Shown: positions 45,502 through 54,603 of the stretch, piece by piece
Numbering within the stretch: position 1 is the stretch's first letter
How the letters are laid out: every line of letters begins with the position of its first letter
NCBI RefSeq assembly: GCF_019331715.1
Contig: NZ_JAHBBG010000007.1
Span: 1 to 64,000 of the forward strand
Length of the DNA: 64,000 nt
Direction: 5' to 3'
Origin: Bifidobacterium simiiventris
GTDB taxonomy: Bacteria > Actinomycetota > Actinomycetes > Actinomycetales > Bifidobacteriaceae
Made by a program: the position numbers and the translations under genes
The notes under the pieces: model-generated
The model's input: only the letters and a program-made list of their open reading frames with translations
What the model was told of the DNA's origin: nothing
Database searches by the model: none

Positions 45502-47037
45502 ATGGTCTGGAACTCCTTCGCGACGCCGGCGATCGGCAAGCTCGTGCGGGCTGCGGCCCGCGTGACCAAGCACGGCGGTTCGGCGTTCCCTGGCAGGATC
45601 GCCGAACAGATCGACCCGGGATTCCTTGCGCGAACGTTGGCACAACTGCCGCTCGGCGTGGTGCTCGTCTCCGGCACGAACGGCAAGACGACGACCACGC
45701 GCATGGTCGCCTCGATGTTGTCCGATCTGGGACTGCGCGTGTTCACGAACCCGACCGGTTCGAACTTCACGCGCGGCGTTGTCTCCGCGCTGCTGGAACG
45801 AGTGACGCTCGGCGGCCGGCTGGACGCCGACATCGCCGTGCTCGAACTGGACGAGGCGTATGCCGTGCATTTCGTGCGGCAGGTGCGGCCGCGGTACGCG
45901 CTGCTGCTCAACGTGATGCGCGACCAGCTGGACCGGTTCGGCGAGATCGACAACACCGCTCGGCTGCTCGGACACGTGGCCGAGGCGACGATCGGCACGG
46001 TGGTGCTGAACCGTGAGGATCCGCGTATCGCGCGACTGGCAGAGCTGGTGCGTGAGCCGGGTGCGAACGTACGCTATTTCGGACTGAGCGACGACTTGCG
46101 CTCGTTCTTCCCGTCCGACGACGACATGGCGACGACCGTCGCGGTGGAAGGCGCGGATTCCCATTCCCGGCCCCTGCCGATGAGGGAGGCGTCGGTGCCG
46201 CCGACCGGGGGAGAGACTGGCGATGCCGGTCGCGAAGACGGTGCTGTTTCGGATTCCTCGCCCGCGTCCGACGACGGCGGTGCGCAGCCCGCCCGCGAAC
46301 CGCGACTTCCCGCCGACGTGACGCTCACCCGTGTGGGCGATCACGAGGCCGACTTCCTGATCGCCGGCGAAACCAGTCCGCGTACCACCACCGTCAAGCT
46401 CGAAGGCGTCTACAACCTGTACAACGCGGCGGCCGCGCTCGCCGTCGTGCGTGCGGTCGTCGCCGATGCCGAGCGTTTCGTCCGTCCGTCCGGCAAGACG
46501 GCCGCCGGATTCGCCGACCGTCTGCACACGTTCGCGCAAACCGGTGCTGATCCCGAGTCCCTGCTTGCCGCCGTATCCCGCGTCACCCCGGCGTTCGGCC
46601 GCGGCGAGGTCATCGACGTCAACGGCCAGCCGACCGAACTGCTGCTCGTCAAGAACCCGATGGGCTTCCGTCTCTCGCTTGCCAGCTTCCCGCCGAACGC
46701 CGATACCGACACGATGATCGTCATCAACGACGAATACGCCGACGGCCGCGACATGAGCTGGCTGTGGGACGTTGACTTCACCAGCCTGCGCGGAACAGGC
46801 GTGAAACAGGTCTCCGGCGTGCGCGCGTGGGACATGGCCCTGCGCCTCGAATACGATCAGGTGCCGGTCGGCGCGGTCGACACCGACATCGACGCCGTGC
46901 TCGCCGCCTTCGTGCGCCCCGATCCGGCCCGTCCGCACACGACCAAGCACATCTACTGCACGTACACCGCCATGCTCAAGGTGCGCGCCGCCCTCGCCCG
47001 CATCGCCGACGTCGCCGACGCCGGCGTCGGCCAGTAA
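45502..47037 (+). CDS. murT: Lipid II isoglutaminyl synthase, MurT subunit
   Basis: This 511-residue Mur-ligase homologue, with GatD, amidates D-glutamate of lipid II to D-isoglutamine. The P-loop is SGTNGKTTTTR (57-67), the central motif LLNVMRDQLDRFGEID, and the C-terminal DUF1727 domain carries DINDEYADGRDMSWLWDVDF-like residues. In staphylococcal and streptococcal MurT a four-cysteine zinc ribbon lies within the middle domain; here that position is a long Asp/Ser/Gly/Pro-rich stretch (about 200-275) without cysteines. The gene lies between dnaB and gatD. Confidence 0.93.
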   Translation: MVWNSFATPAIGKLVRAAARVTKHGGSAFPGRIAEQIDPGFLARTLAQLPLGVVLVSGTNGKTTTTRMVASMLSDLGLRVFTNPTGSNFTRGVVSALLERVTLGGRLDADIAVLELDEAYAVHFVRQVRPRYALLLNVMRDQLDRFGEIDNTARLLGHVAEATIGTVVLNREDPRIARLAELVREPGANVRYFGLSDDLRSFFPSDDDMATTVAVEGADSHSRPLPMREASVPPTGGETGDAGREDGAVSDSSPASDDGGAQPAREPRLPADVTLTRVGDHEADFLIAGETSPRTTTVKLEGVYNLYNAAAALAVVRAVVADAERFVRPSGKTAAGFADRLHTFAQTGADPESLLAAVSRVTPAFGRGEVIDVNGQPTELLLVKNPMGFRLSLASFPPNADTDTMIVINDEYADGRDMSWLWDVDFTSLRGTGVKQVSGVRAWDMALRLEYDQVPVGAVDTDIDAVLAAFVRPDPARPHTTKHIYCTYTAMLKVRAALARIADVADAGVGQ

Positions 47038-47067
47038 AACCAGTCGTCCCGGTAAAAGGAAGTCATC

Positions 47068-47820
47068 ATGACCACCATCGACATCATGTCCCTCTACCCG
47101 AAAGACATGAACATCTACGGCGACTCCGGCAACGTGCTCACCGTCACGCGCCGCCTCGCGCTGTACGGCTACGAGCCGCGCGTCACCGCGTACAACCAGG
47201 GCGACGACTGGCCGGATCGCGTCGACCTGATCCTCGGCGGCGGCGGTCAGGACACCGGTCAGAAGAAGATCATCGACGATCTGTTCCGTCGCGCCGACCT
47301 GCTGCGAACGCTTGCGGCCGACGGCGTGCCGATGCTCATGATCTGCGGCCTGTACCAGCTGTTCGGCGAGTATTTCGAGACGATCGACGGCACGCGGCTC
47401 GACGGCATCGGCGTAATCGGCGCGTACACGGTCGGCCAGAACGTGCGCATGATCGGCAATCTGGTCGAGCATTCCGATGAGTTCGGCGACGTGATCGGCT
47501 ACGAGAACCATTCCGGGCAGACGTTCCTGCGCGACGGCGTGCGGGCCTTGGGCCGTGTGGACGCGGAAAGCTGCGGCAACAACGGCGAGGACCACACCGA
47601 GGGCGCGCGTGTGCACAACGTGATCGGCACGTACATGCACGGCTCGCTGTTGCCAAAGAACCCGAAAATCGCGGATTTCCTGATCCGCACGGCCGTCGAG
47701 CGCCGCTACGGCGCGTTCGAGCCGGAACGGCATCAGACCGCCGAACAGCGCGAGGCGCTGGCCCATCTCAACGCGACCGCCGAGCAGGCCCGTCACGTCG
47801 CCGCTTCCCGCCCGCGGTGA
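47068..47820 (+). CDS. gatD: Lipid II isoglutaminyl synthase, GatD glutaminase subunit
   Basis: This 250-residue class I-like glutamine amidotransferase supplies ammonia to MurT. The nucleophile is Cys93 in MLMICGLYQLFG and the catalytic histidine is His191 in IGTYMHGSLLPKNP. The N-terminus MSLYPKDMNIYGDSGNVLT is typical of GatD. It lies 30 bases after murT with AAAAGGAAG upstream. Confidence 0.94.
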   Translation: MTTIDIMSLYPKDMNIYGDSGNVLTVTRRLALYGYEPRVTAYNQGDDWPDRVDLILGGGGQDTGQKKIIDDLFRRADLLRTLAADGVPMLMICGLYQLFGEYFETIDGTRLDGIGVIGAYTVGQNVRMIGNLVEHSDEFGDVIGYENHSGQTFLRDGVRALGRVDAESCGNNGEDHTEGARVHNVIGTYMHGSLLPKNPKIADFLIRTAVERRYGAFEPERHQTAEQREALAHLNATAEQARHVAASRPR

Positions 47821-47861
47821 AAAAAGAAAAAGGCCGATCCCGGTGGAATGGAATCGGCCTT
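47821..47861 (-). terminator. Terminator of the tRNA-Ala gene
   Basis: On the minus strand AAGGCCGAT and ATCGGCCTT (9-bp arms, 14-nt loop) are followed by TTTTCTTTTT. It directly follows the tRNA 3' end and abuts the gatD stop on the other strand. Confidence 0.85.
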
Positions 47862-47863
47862 CG

Positions 47864-47936
47864 TGGAGCTGATGGTAATCGAAACCACGACCTCTTCGAT
47901 GCGAACGAAGCGCTCTACCAACTGAGCTACAGCCCC
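47864..47936 (-). tRNA. tRNA-Ala (anticodon CGC)
   Basis: On the minus strand the 73 nt fold into a cloverleaf: acceptor GGGGCTG/CAGCTCC with the G3-U70 wobble that defines alanine tRNA, D arm GCTC/GAGC, anticodon arm CTTCG-TTCGCAT-CGAAG with anticodon CGC, and T arm GTGGT-TTCGATT-ACCAT. The discriminator is A and CCA is not encoded. It reads GCG codons. Confidence 0.96.
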
Positions 47937-47987
47937 GTGGATGTTGTCTTGCTCCGCAGGACAACTCGCAACACTATAATAGGGTTT

Positions 47988-48845
47988 TCACTCGGACGCA
48001 AATCGGCGTGTGAAGATTTGGTGAGGGTGTATGCCGTCCTGTGTGGCGGCCGGCTCGCCGTCCCTGTCGGCAGGTTCCGTGATCAGACGGATACGATCAG
48101 GCAACTCATCCAGCGTGTCCGGGAACGACCGGGTGAACCGCGTGGGCGCGTCCGCTGTGTCTGCCGCATCCGTACCGTCCGGCGTATAGATGCCGACGAT
48201 CATGCCGGTCACGTAATACGCCGTCGGCAATTCGGTCACCGGTTCCTGCAGATACACCTGCGTCGGATAGGAGGCCAGCGCCTCGTCGCTCAGCTCGAAC
48301 CGCTGCAGGAACAGCAGCCGCGTGTCCCCGACGCACATGATCGTCTCGGCGGTCGAATACCGGCCGATACCGGGCGTCGCCGCATCGTCCGGGGAGCCGG
48401 CCTGCCGAACGGTGATCACGTCGCCGATCGAGACATCGCCCTTGATCGCGTCATACACGGCCACGTCGTGGCTGGTCGTGCCGAGCAGCATATCGTCCGC
48501 CCGGTCGGTGCTGGATCCGAGCACGGTGCCGATAATGATCAAGTCGCTGTCGTCGGCCAATGCGTCGATCGAATCGTAGAACCGTGCGCGGCTGTAGTGA
48601 CCGCCGCCGATGCCCGTGCCGTCCGTCGACGCGCGGATTTTACAGGCGTCCTGTGTGCGAGGGGCGGTCATTGCGACGAGAGAACTGCTGCCGGCGTTTG
48701 GGTCTTCGCCGGATTGCGCGGCTGACGAACCGCACCCTGTCAGTCCGGCGACGATCAGCGACGCGCAGATGACCGCCGCAAGACGGGTTGTTGCGATGCG
48801 CCTGTTTATGCGGAAGGCCTGTGCGTGGTACTGTGCGTGGATCAT
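47988..48845 (-). CDS. Putative lipoprotein of unknown function
   Basis: This 285-residue protein has a lipoprotein signal: basic start, hydrophobic RLAAVICASLIVAGLTG and lipobox LTGC (Cys near 38). The mature part has repeats of short beta-strands such as SDLIIIGTVLGSS and VGDTRLLFLQRFEL, and a Thr/Ala/Asp-rich segment near 245. It is probably anchored outside the membrane. I do not recognise a family. GAAGGAGATA precedes ATG 48845. Its promoter region faces the GH3 gene and shares the operator at 48931. Confidence 0.8.
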   Translation of the reverse strand: MIHAQYHAQAFRINRRIATTRLAAVICASLIVAGLTGCGSSAAQSGEDPNAGSSSLVAMTAPRTQDACKIRASTDGTGIGGGHYSRARFYDSIDALADDSDLIIIGTVLGSSTDRADDMLLGTTSHDVAVYDAIKGDVSIGDVITVRQAGSPDDAATPGIGRYSTAETIMCVGDTRLLFLQRFELSDEALASYPTQVYLQEPVTELPTAYYVTGMIVGIYTPDGTDAADTADAPTRFTRSFPDTLDELPDRIRLITEPADRDGEPAATQDGIHPHQIFTRRFASE

Positions 48846-48930
48846 GGCCGTATCTCCTTCTTCGGTGAAGTCGATGGTTCCATGATATCGGCGTGTGCTG
48901 CATGTCGGGCCGTGAGAGCGTTCACAACGG

Positions 48931-48954
48931 CTTATTTATAAGGTTATAGATAAG
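48931..48954. promoter_or_regulatory. 24-bp palindromic operator, copy 1 (before GH3)
   Basis: CTTATTTAT...ATAGATAAG pairs with one mismatch in the outer nine bases. It is near-identical to 53458-53481 and 62321-62344. It lies 130 bases before the GH3 start and 86 bases before the divergent lipoprotein gene. Confidence 0.82.
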
Positions 48955-49083
48955 TCGTTGCGCATGATTATGCTGAATGACGATATGCGATTGCGCGCAC
49001 AGTCCGCGCGACTGACGACGGTCGTCCGGCCAGCATGCGATCGCCGAAAACAGTATCTGCAAGACCGCAACGAGGAAGTCGCC

Positions 49084-52000
49084 ATGTCTGATCACGAACC
49101 GCAGCAGCACGCCAATGATCGTCGACCGCAGACCGAGACCCGAGCCGTATCACAGACTATGGGCGGCGGTGCGACCGCTGGGAATCCGTCCGTCTACGAC
49201 ACTCCGTTATGGGATGCGACGCTGCCCATCGAACGGCGTGTGGACTGGCTGTTGAGCGCCATGACCATCGAGGAGAAGCTCGGGTTCCTCGCCACCAGCA
49301 CGCCGGATCTGCCGCGATTGGGCATCACGCGCTGCTATATCGGCAGCGAGGCCGCACACGGCATCGAGGCGCGGCACGATCAAGGCGCCCATCCCACCGC
49401 GCCCGAAGTCACCACGTCGCTGCCTCAGCCGATCGGCATGGCCTCCACATGGGACACGAAACTGCTCAAGGAGGCAGGCGCTGCGGTCGGTACGGAGGCA
49501 CGCGTGCTGTGGCATCGGCATCCGGAAGGCGGCTTGTTCCGCTGGGCGCCGACCGTCGACCTCGAACGCGATCCGCGCTGGGGTCGCAACGAAGAGGGGT
49601 ACGGCGAGGATCCGGTGCTCACCGGCGAGATGGCCGGTGCATACGTTCGCGGCATGCAGGGCGGCGGCCCTGAGGAGACGCGCGATTATCTGCGTATCTC
49701 CGCCGCGCTCAAGCACTTCTTCGACAACAACGTGGAGGACGGCCGCTGCATTACGAACTCCGTCGTCGATGCCCGCAACCGGCACGAGTACTACTATGAG
49801 CCGTTCCGCCGCTGCATCGAACAAGCCGGCGCGACCTCGGTGATGACCGCCTACAACGCGGTGAACGGCACTGTGCAGATGCACGATCCGCGCGTCGAAG
49901 AGCTGCTGCACGGCGAATACGGTCTCAATGGGCACGTTGTCAGCGACGGCGGCGCGGTCTCACTCGTGCATGACGCCAGGCACGACACCGATTCGCATGC
50001 CGAGACGGTGGCCCGGTCGATCAAGGCCGGGGTGGACTGCATGACCGACGACATGAATATGGTGCATACGGCCGTATGCAATGCGTGGGAGCGTGGCCTG
50101 ATCGACGAGACGGACGTCGACCGTGCGCTGCGGCGATCGTTCACGACCAAGATCCGGCTCGGACTGTACGACCGACCTGCACACGATGGCAGTGCGCCGG
50201 TCAATCCGTTCGATGCGGTGAGCGAGGCGGACATTGATTCGCCGGAGCATCGCGCGATCGCGCTGCGCGTGGCGGAGGAGTCCGTGGTGCTGCTCAAGAA
50301 CGACGGACTGCTGCCGTTTGCAGTTGGGCGTGAGCCGGATGATGCGGGGCGAGTTGAGGAAAAGATTGCTCCGCTCACTGCGCCCGGTCGAAATGACGGT
50401 GAAGCTACGTTTGATCGGGAGGATGAGGTCGATGTCGCGGTGATCGGGCCGCTGGCTGACCAGTGGTTCCAGGATTGGTACGGCGGCGAGCCGCCGTTCC
50501 GTTCGACCGTGCTGGACGGCGTGCGGCGCACGTTGCCGGCCGGAACCGTGATCGCGGCCGACGACGCGCTTGACGTGGTGCTGCTGCGGTTCGACGGCCG
50601 GTATGCGGCGCTCGGCGATGACGGCGTGCTGTACGCCACCGACGACCGTGAGAAGGCGGAACAGTTCCGGTTCCAGGATTGGGGCGACGGCTCGCTGACG
50701 TTCCGGGCCGAATCCAACGGGCTGTATCTGACCGCGGAGGACGACGGCACGATTCACGCCGGCAAACGTATTCCATTCGGCTGGTTCGTCAAGGAAGTGT
50801 TCCGTCTGACTGCGGACGGCCGTCTGACCACGTGGAGCGACGTGCCGCTGCAAGCGGATGACAACGGCCGTATTCACGCGGTGAAGGAAACCGATCTGAG
50901 CGCCCAACGCATCGGCGTGCCGCAAACGGTCGCAATCGGCGGGCAGGAGACGGAGGATTCCGCAGCGTCGCTGCGCTCTGTTGACAACGGGCAGCGTGCG
51001 GCTGGCAGTAATGACGTGACGGTCAATACCGAGACGCCGGAAAACGGCGGTATCAAGCCGTTCTCGATGGATATCGTCGAGCGTGGCCTGGAACGGGCCG
51101 CAGCGTTCGCCGGTCGTAGCCGAGTGGTGATCGCCGCGGTCGGCTGCTGCTCGGTCATCAACGGCAAGGAGGACGCCGATCGTCCGTCCACCGCGTTCCC
51201 GCCGGCACAGCGCGCGCTGATGCAAACGTTGCTGCAAGCCAATCCCCGCACGGCGATGGTGCTCGTGAGCAACTACCCGTACGACATCGACTGGGAGCAG
51301 AAGCACGCGCCGGCGATCGTATGGTCGGCGTCGGGCGGCCAGTCGATGGGCGAGGCGATCGCCCGCGTGCTGTTCGGTGCGGCCACGCCGGCGGGCCGTT
51401 TGCCGCAGACCTGGTATGGCGAACGCGTCGCATTGCCCGACAAGAATGACTATGACATCATTGCTACGAAACGCACCTATCAGTGGCATGACGGTGACGT
51501 GCTGTATCCGTTCGGACACGGCCTGACGTATGCGCCGTTCGAGTACTCGGACCTGCATGTGACCACGATCGTGGATGGCGACGGCGGTGAGACCGCTGCC
51601 TTGCATGCGAGCGTATGCATCACCAACGTTGGCAATACCCCGTCCGACGAAGTCGTGCAGCTTTATGTAAGGCATCCAAGTGAACGCATGGCAAGTGCGA
51701 TGCCAATGCCGAACCGCAGACTGGTGGCGTTCCGTCGCATGCGCGACGTGCAGCCCGGGGAATGTCGCACGGTCGAGTTCGACATTCCGCGCGAGGAACT
51801 TCGCATCTTCGACGTGCGCAAGGGCGGTTTCCGTGTGCCGGACGGCACATACGCGATCGAGGCCGGCGCGTCGAGCGCCGATATCCGAACGACGGTGTCG
51901 GTGCAGGTCAAAGGCGAGCGGCCGGTGGCCCGTCCCCGCGGCCGGTGGATTCCCGTCGACCACTGGGACGAATCCGCCAACGCCGATCTGATCGCCGCCG

Positions 52001-52461
52001 AACCGCTGCCCGGCCAACGTCGGAGCGAAGCCTGCGCGCTGGTGCCGCATGAAGCGCCGCAGGCCCGGCGCGCTCGGGGCGAGATTACACCCGACGAATT
52101 GGTGGAGATCCTCGCGAAGGCTTCAGCCAGGACTGACGCCGCGGACTGCGCGGCACCTGCACACGCGGACGATGCCGTTTCCGCAACGGGCGTCGTCGGG
52201 CCCATCGGCCTGGCCGGGAAGAAGACCGACGCGTTGCCGTCGCAATCCGTCGCGTCGGCTCGATTCGCCGGATTCGAGCCGTTTGCGCCTGGTGCGAAGC
52301 TGCGTCTGTCCGGAATCGGCATCAACGGGATACGGGTGCAAACGGCCGAGTCGATCATCGATCCTGCCGAAGACGATTCTTTCCCATTGCCGGCAGGAGC
52401 CGACGAACTGACCCTGATCGTGCCCGTAGGATCCGCCGTCTCCGGTCTGTTGGTCGAATAA
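49084..52461 (+). CDS. GH3 glycosidase (beta-glucosidase/xylosidase type) with extra domains
   Basis: This 1125-residue enzyme has no signal peptide, so it probably acts on imported oligosaccharides. GH3 features are AMTIEEKLGFLA, RWGRNEEGYGEDPVL, AALKHFFDNN and the nucleophile in GHVVSDGGAVS (Asp near 287; SDGG rather than the SDW of many beta-glucosidases, closer to SDCG-type xylosidases). The (alpha/beta)6 sandwich is interrupted at about 500-605 by a beta-trefoil/fascin-like insert (RYAALGDDGVLYATDD...NGLYLTAEDDGTIHAG). An FnIII-like domain (VQLYVRHPSERMA) and a 190-residue C-terminal extension follow. I start at ATG 49084 with GAGGAAG upstream; earlier ATGs lack a site. The substrate is probably a beta-gluco- or xyloside of xyloglucan. 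Confidence 0.88.
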   Translation: MSDHEPQQHANDRRPQTETRAVSQTMGGGATAGNPSVYDTPLWDATLPIERRVDWLLSAMTIEEKLGFLATSTPDLPRLGITRCYIGSEAAHGIEARHDQGAHPTAPEVTTSLPQPIGMASTWDTKLLKEAGAAVGTEARVLWHRHPEGGLFRWAPTVDLERDPRWGRNEEGYGEDPVLTGEMAGAYVRGMQGGGPEETRDYLRISAALKHFFDNNVEDGRCITNSVVDARNRHEYYYEPFRRCIEQAGATSVMTAYNAVNGTVQMHDPRVEELLHGEYGLNGHVVSDGGAVSLVHDARHDTDSHAETVARSIKAGVDCMTDDMNMVHTAVCNAWERGLIDETDVDRALRRSFTTKIRLGLYDRPAHDGSAPVNPFDAVSEADIDSPEHRAIALRVAEESVVLLKNDGLLPFAVGREPDDAGRVEEKIAPLTAPGRNDGEATFDREDEVDVAVIGPLADQWFQDWYGGEPPFRSTVLDGVRRTLPAGTVIAADDALDVVLLRFDGRYAALGDDGVLYATDDREKAEQFRFQDWGDGSLTFRAESNGLYLTAEDDGTIHAGKRIPFGWFVKEVFRLTADGRLTTWSDVPLQADDNGRIHAVKETDLSAQRIGVPQTVAIGGQETEDSAASLRSVDNGQRAAGSNDVTVNTETPENGGIKPFSMDIVERGLERAAAFAGRSRVVIAAVGCCSVINGKEDADRPSTAFPPAQRALMQTLLQANPRTAMVLVSNYPYDIDWEQKHAPAIVWSASGGQSMGEAIARVLFGAATPAGRLPQTWYGERVALPDKNDYDIIATKRTYQWHDGDVLYPFGHGLTYAPFEYSDLHVTTIVDGDGGETAALHASVCITNVGNTPSDEVVQLYVRHPSERMASAMPMPNRRLVAFRRMRDVQPGECRTVEFDIPREELRIFDVRKGGFRVPDGTYAIEAGASSADIRTTVSVQVKGERPVARPRGRWIPVDHWDESANADLIAAEPLPGQRRSEACALVPHEAPQARRARGEITPDELVEILAKASARTDAADCAAPAHADDAVSATGVVGPIGLAGKKTDALPSQSVASARFAGFEPFAPGAKLRLSGIGINGIRVQTAESIIDPAEDDSFPLPAGADELTLIVPVGSAVSGLLVE

Positions 52462-52469
52462 ACGACGAA

Positions 52470-52604
52470 AAGTGGGTAAATCTGGACACGAAAAACCATA
52501 AGTGGGTATTTCGGTACCATAACGGGGCCCAGAACAGGGCCACGTAGTACCGAAATACCCACTTATGAGTTTTCGAGGTTCCCAACGTCCGGATTTACCC
52601 ACTT
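52470..52604. repeat. 135-bp nested palindrome between converging genes
   Basis: Outer arms AAGTGGGTAAATC (52470) and GATTTACCCACTT (52592-52604) enclose a perfect 20-bp inner stem (52498-52517 with 52547-52566). Both arms contain two related direct repeats, AAGTGGGTAaatc and AAGTGGGTAtttc. The structure could be a bidirectional terminator for the GH3 and DUF624 genes, or a miniature palindromic mobile element. No T-run is present. Confidence 0.85.
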
Positions 52605-52701
52605 ATGGCCGTCCTTAGCCGACGAGTGGCAGAAAAATCTCTCGCTGGACGTACGCCCAGCGAGCCACGCACAGGTCGGCTCGGCCGGATCCCCGTCTGC
52701 C

Positions 52702-53367
52702 CTACTGAATCGAGGCGGACGGCATCGAGTAGTCGGGGGCCTCGCGCGGCTTGGTCGGATCCCCGCTGACGTTGTCGAACGCGCGCAGGAAGATCAGCGA
52801 CTTCGCGTAGGCCAGCCACGAGAAGCCGAGCACGATAAACGCGATGCGGAACCATCCGGTGAACACGAACAGCGCGGCACCCGCCACGTCGATGGCGAGC
52901 AGCCCCAGCGTGTACTTGAAAGCCGCCCACGGCATCATGAACGCGTTCTTCAGGGTCGCCGTGAACGAGTTCGCATACCGCGCCTGCAGCGGCGAATAGT
53001 ATTCGAACGTCAGCAGAGTCACCACCGCGACGATGATGAGCACCGGCATGGTCAGATATGCGAGGTCGGTGTCGAGCGCGTTCCAGAAAACGAACGCGAA
53101 CGTGGCGAACGCGAGCAGGATCAGGAAGATCACCGATGAGCCGAGTGCGGGCAGGAACTCGCGCTTGAGTCGTTTGAGATATTCACGGCCTAAATTGATG
53201 TCCTCGTTCTCGCCGTACGCGAACACCGTACTATATAGTGCGGCTCGCGCGGGGCCGATCGTCACGATCGGAATGATGGTGACGATGAAGAGCAGGTTGA
53301 GGATGACATATCGCAGACACAGCGCGATGAACTGCCAGAATTTATTGTCCGGATTGAAGAAACTCAT
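52702..53367 (-). CDS. DUF624 (YesL-like) membrane protein
   Basis: This 221-residue protein has about five hydrophobic helices (YVILNLLFIVTIIPIVTIGPARAALYS, FLILLAFATFAFVFWNALD, MPVLIIVAVVTLLTFEYYSPLQARY, GLLAIDVAGAALFVFTGWFRIAFIVLGF). DUF624 proteins of the YesL type accompany CUT1 oligosaccharide importers in Gram-positive bacteria, and their role is unknown. I start at ATG 53367 (MSFFNPDNKF) with GGAGTCC upstream. It is divergent from the transporter operon and shares its control region. Confidence 0.85.
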   Translation of the reverse strand: MSFFNPDNKFWQFIALCLRYVILNLLFIVTIIPIVTIGPARAALYSTVFAYGENEDINLGREYLKRLKREFLPALGSSVIFLILLAFATFAFVFWNALDTDLAYLTMPVLIIVAVVTLLTFEYYSPLQARYANSFTATLKNAFMMPWAAFKYTLGLLAIDVAGAALFVFTGWFRIAFIVLGFSWLAYAKSLIFLRAFDNVSGDPTKPREAPDYSMPSASIQ

Positions 53368-53429
53368 AGGACTCCAACTTTCGCGTTTCCTTGGAATTCC
53401 AAGTATACACGGCATGTTTCTTCAACGAT

Positions 53430-53457
53430 TTGACAAAGAATCGAAGACGCATATAAT
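53430..53457 (+). promoter_or_regulatory. Consensus sigma-70 promoter of the ABC importer operon
   Basis: TTGACA (53430-53435), 16 bases, TATAAT (53452-53457): both hexamers match consensus exactly. The operator begins at the next base. Confidence 0.85.
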
Positions 53458-53481
53458 CTTATTTATAAGTTAATAAATAAG
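53458..53481. promoter_or_regulatory. 24-bp palindromic operator, copy 2 (importer promoter)
   Basis: CTTATTTAT and ATAAATAAG are perfect 9-bp arms with six bases between. The operator lies directly after the -10 box and covers the transcription start, a classic repressor position. Confidence 0.88.
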
Positions 53482-53561
53482 AGCTCTGCGGATGGGGGCG
53501 ACGATTGAAGTCGCGAGTTCGCAGCAGGAACCGATGCATCAGCGAAACCAAAGGAGGAATG

Positions 53562-54575
53562 ATGCAATCGCAAGAGGAGAGCGGAAGCATGGCAGTGGGC
53601 AATGGCTCGACTGCCGCCTCCGGTGTCGCCAAGCGCGGCGCGGGGCGCAAGGCCAACAAGTCCAAGATCGAAACGAACAAGCAGCACGGCATCAAGCTGT
53701 GGCTGATGATCGTCCCGTTCCTGATCATGGCCGTCCTGTTCTGCTACCTGCCGCTGTTTGGCTGGGTGTACGCGTTCTTCGACTACCAGCCGCCGATCCC
53801 GCTCGAGGAGAGCGAGTTCGTCGGACTGCAGTGGTTCAAGATGCTCGTGCAGAACCCGGCTCAGCTGCGCACCATCGGCCAGGTGCTCATCAACACCTTC
53901 GCGATGTCCGGCCTGAACATCCTCACCTCGTTCTTCCCGCTGGTCTTCGCCATCGCCCTGAACGAGATCCGTGCGAAGTGGTTCAAGAATCTCATCCAGA
54001 CGCTCACCACCCTGCCGAACTTCATCTCCTGGGTTCTGGTCTACGCCGTGGCCTTCGCGATGTTCTCCACCACCGGTATGTTCAACACCCTGCTTGACAA
54101 CCTTGGACTGATCTCCGAGCCGATCAAGTTCCTCGATTCCGATTCCCACACCTGGCTTAAGATGCTGCTGTGGGGCATCTGGAAGGGCCTCGGCTGGGGC
54201 TCCATCATGTACCTCGCCGGCATCGCGGGCATCGACCCCGAGCTGTACGAAGCCGCCCAGGTGGATGGCGCCAACCGTCTCCAGCAGATCTGGCACGTCA
54301 CCATCCCGCAGCTGCTGCCGACCTACTTCGTCCTGCTCATGCTCTCGATCTCCAACTTCCTGAACAACGGCATGGATCAGTACTACGTCTTCCAGAACGC
54401 GTTCAACATGCAGCACATTCAGGTCCTCGACCTCTACGTCTACAACGTGGGTATGGGCAACAGCTCGCTGTCGCTGGCAACCGCCATCTCCATGCTCAAG
54501 TCGTTGGTCAGCGTCGGCCTGCTGATCCTGGTCAACTGGCTGTCCAAGCGCACCCGTGGCGTGTCGATCGTCTGA
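53562..54575 (+). CDS. ABC oligosaccharide importer permease (LplB type)
   Basis: This 337-residue CUT1 inner-membrane permease carries six core helices after a hydrophilic start rich in Ser/Gly/Lys. HGIKLWLMIVPFLIMAVLFCYLPLFGWVYAF (about 42-72) is typical of LplB-type proteins, and the EAA loop is YEAAQVDGANRLQQIWHVTIPQL (about 229-251). AAGGAGG ends four bases before ATG 53562; an ATG three bases earlier is also in frame. The operon lacks its own ATPase, as expected where a shared MsmK-type ATPase energises several importers. Confidence 0.92.
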   Translation: MQSQEESGSMAVGNGSTAASGVAKRGAGRKANKSKIETNKQHGIKLWLMIVPFLIMAVLFCYLPLFGWVYAFFDYQPPIPLEESEFVGLQWFKMLVQNPAQLRTIGQVLINTFAMSGLNILTSFFPLVFAIALNEIRAKWFKNLIQTLTTLPNFISWVLVYAVAFAMFSTTGMFNTLLDNLGLISEPIKFLDSDSHTWLKMLLWGIWKGLGWGSIMYLAGIAGIDPELYEAAQVDGANRLQQIWHVTIPQLLPTYFVLLMLSISNFLNNGMDQYYVFQNAFNMQHIQVLDLYVYNVGMGNSSLSLATAISMLKSLVSVGLLILVNWLSKRTRGVSIV

Positions 54576-54603
54576 TTCGTGTCGAGGAATGTAAGGAAGC
54601 ATC

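Noticed and set aside
44038..47964. Very long open frame (1308 codons) opposite dnaB-murT-gatD
   Set aside because: It is antisense to three certain genes; the lack of stops follows from GC-rich third positions, and its protein is low-complexity R/V/H-rich.
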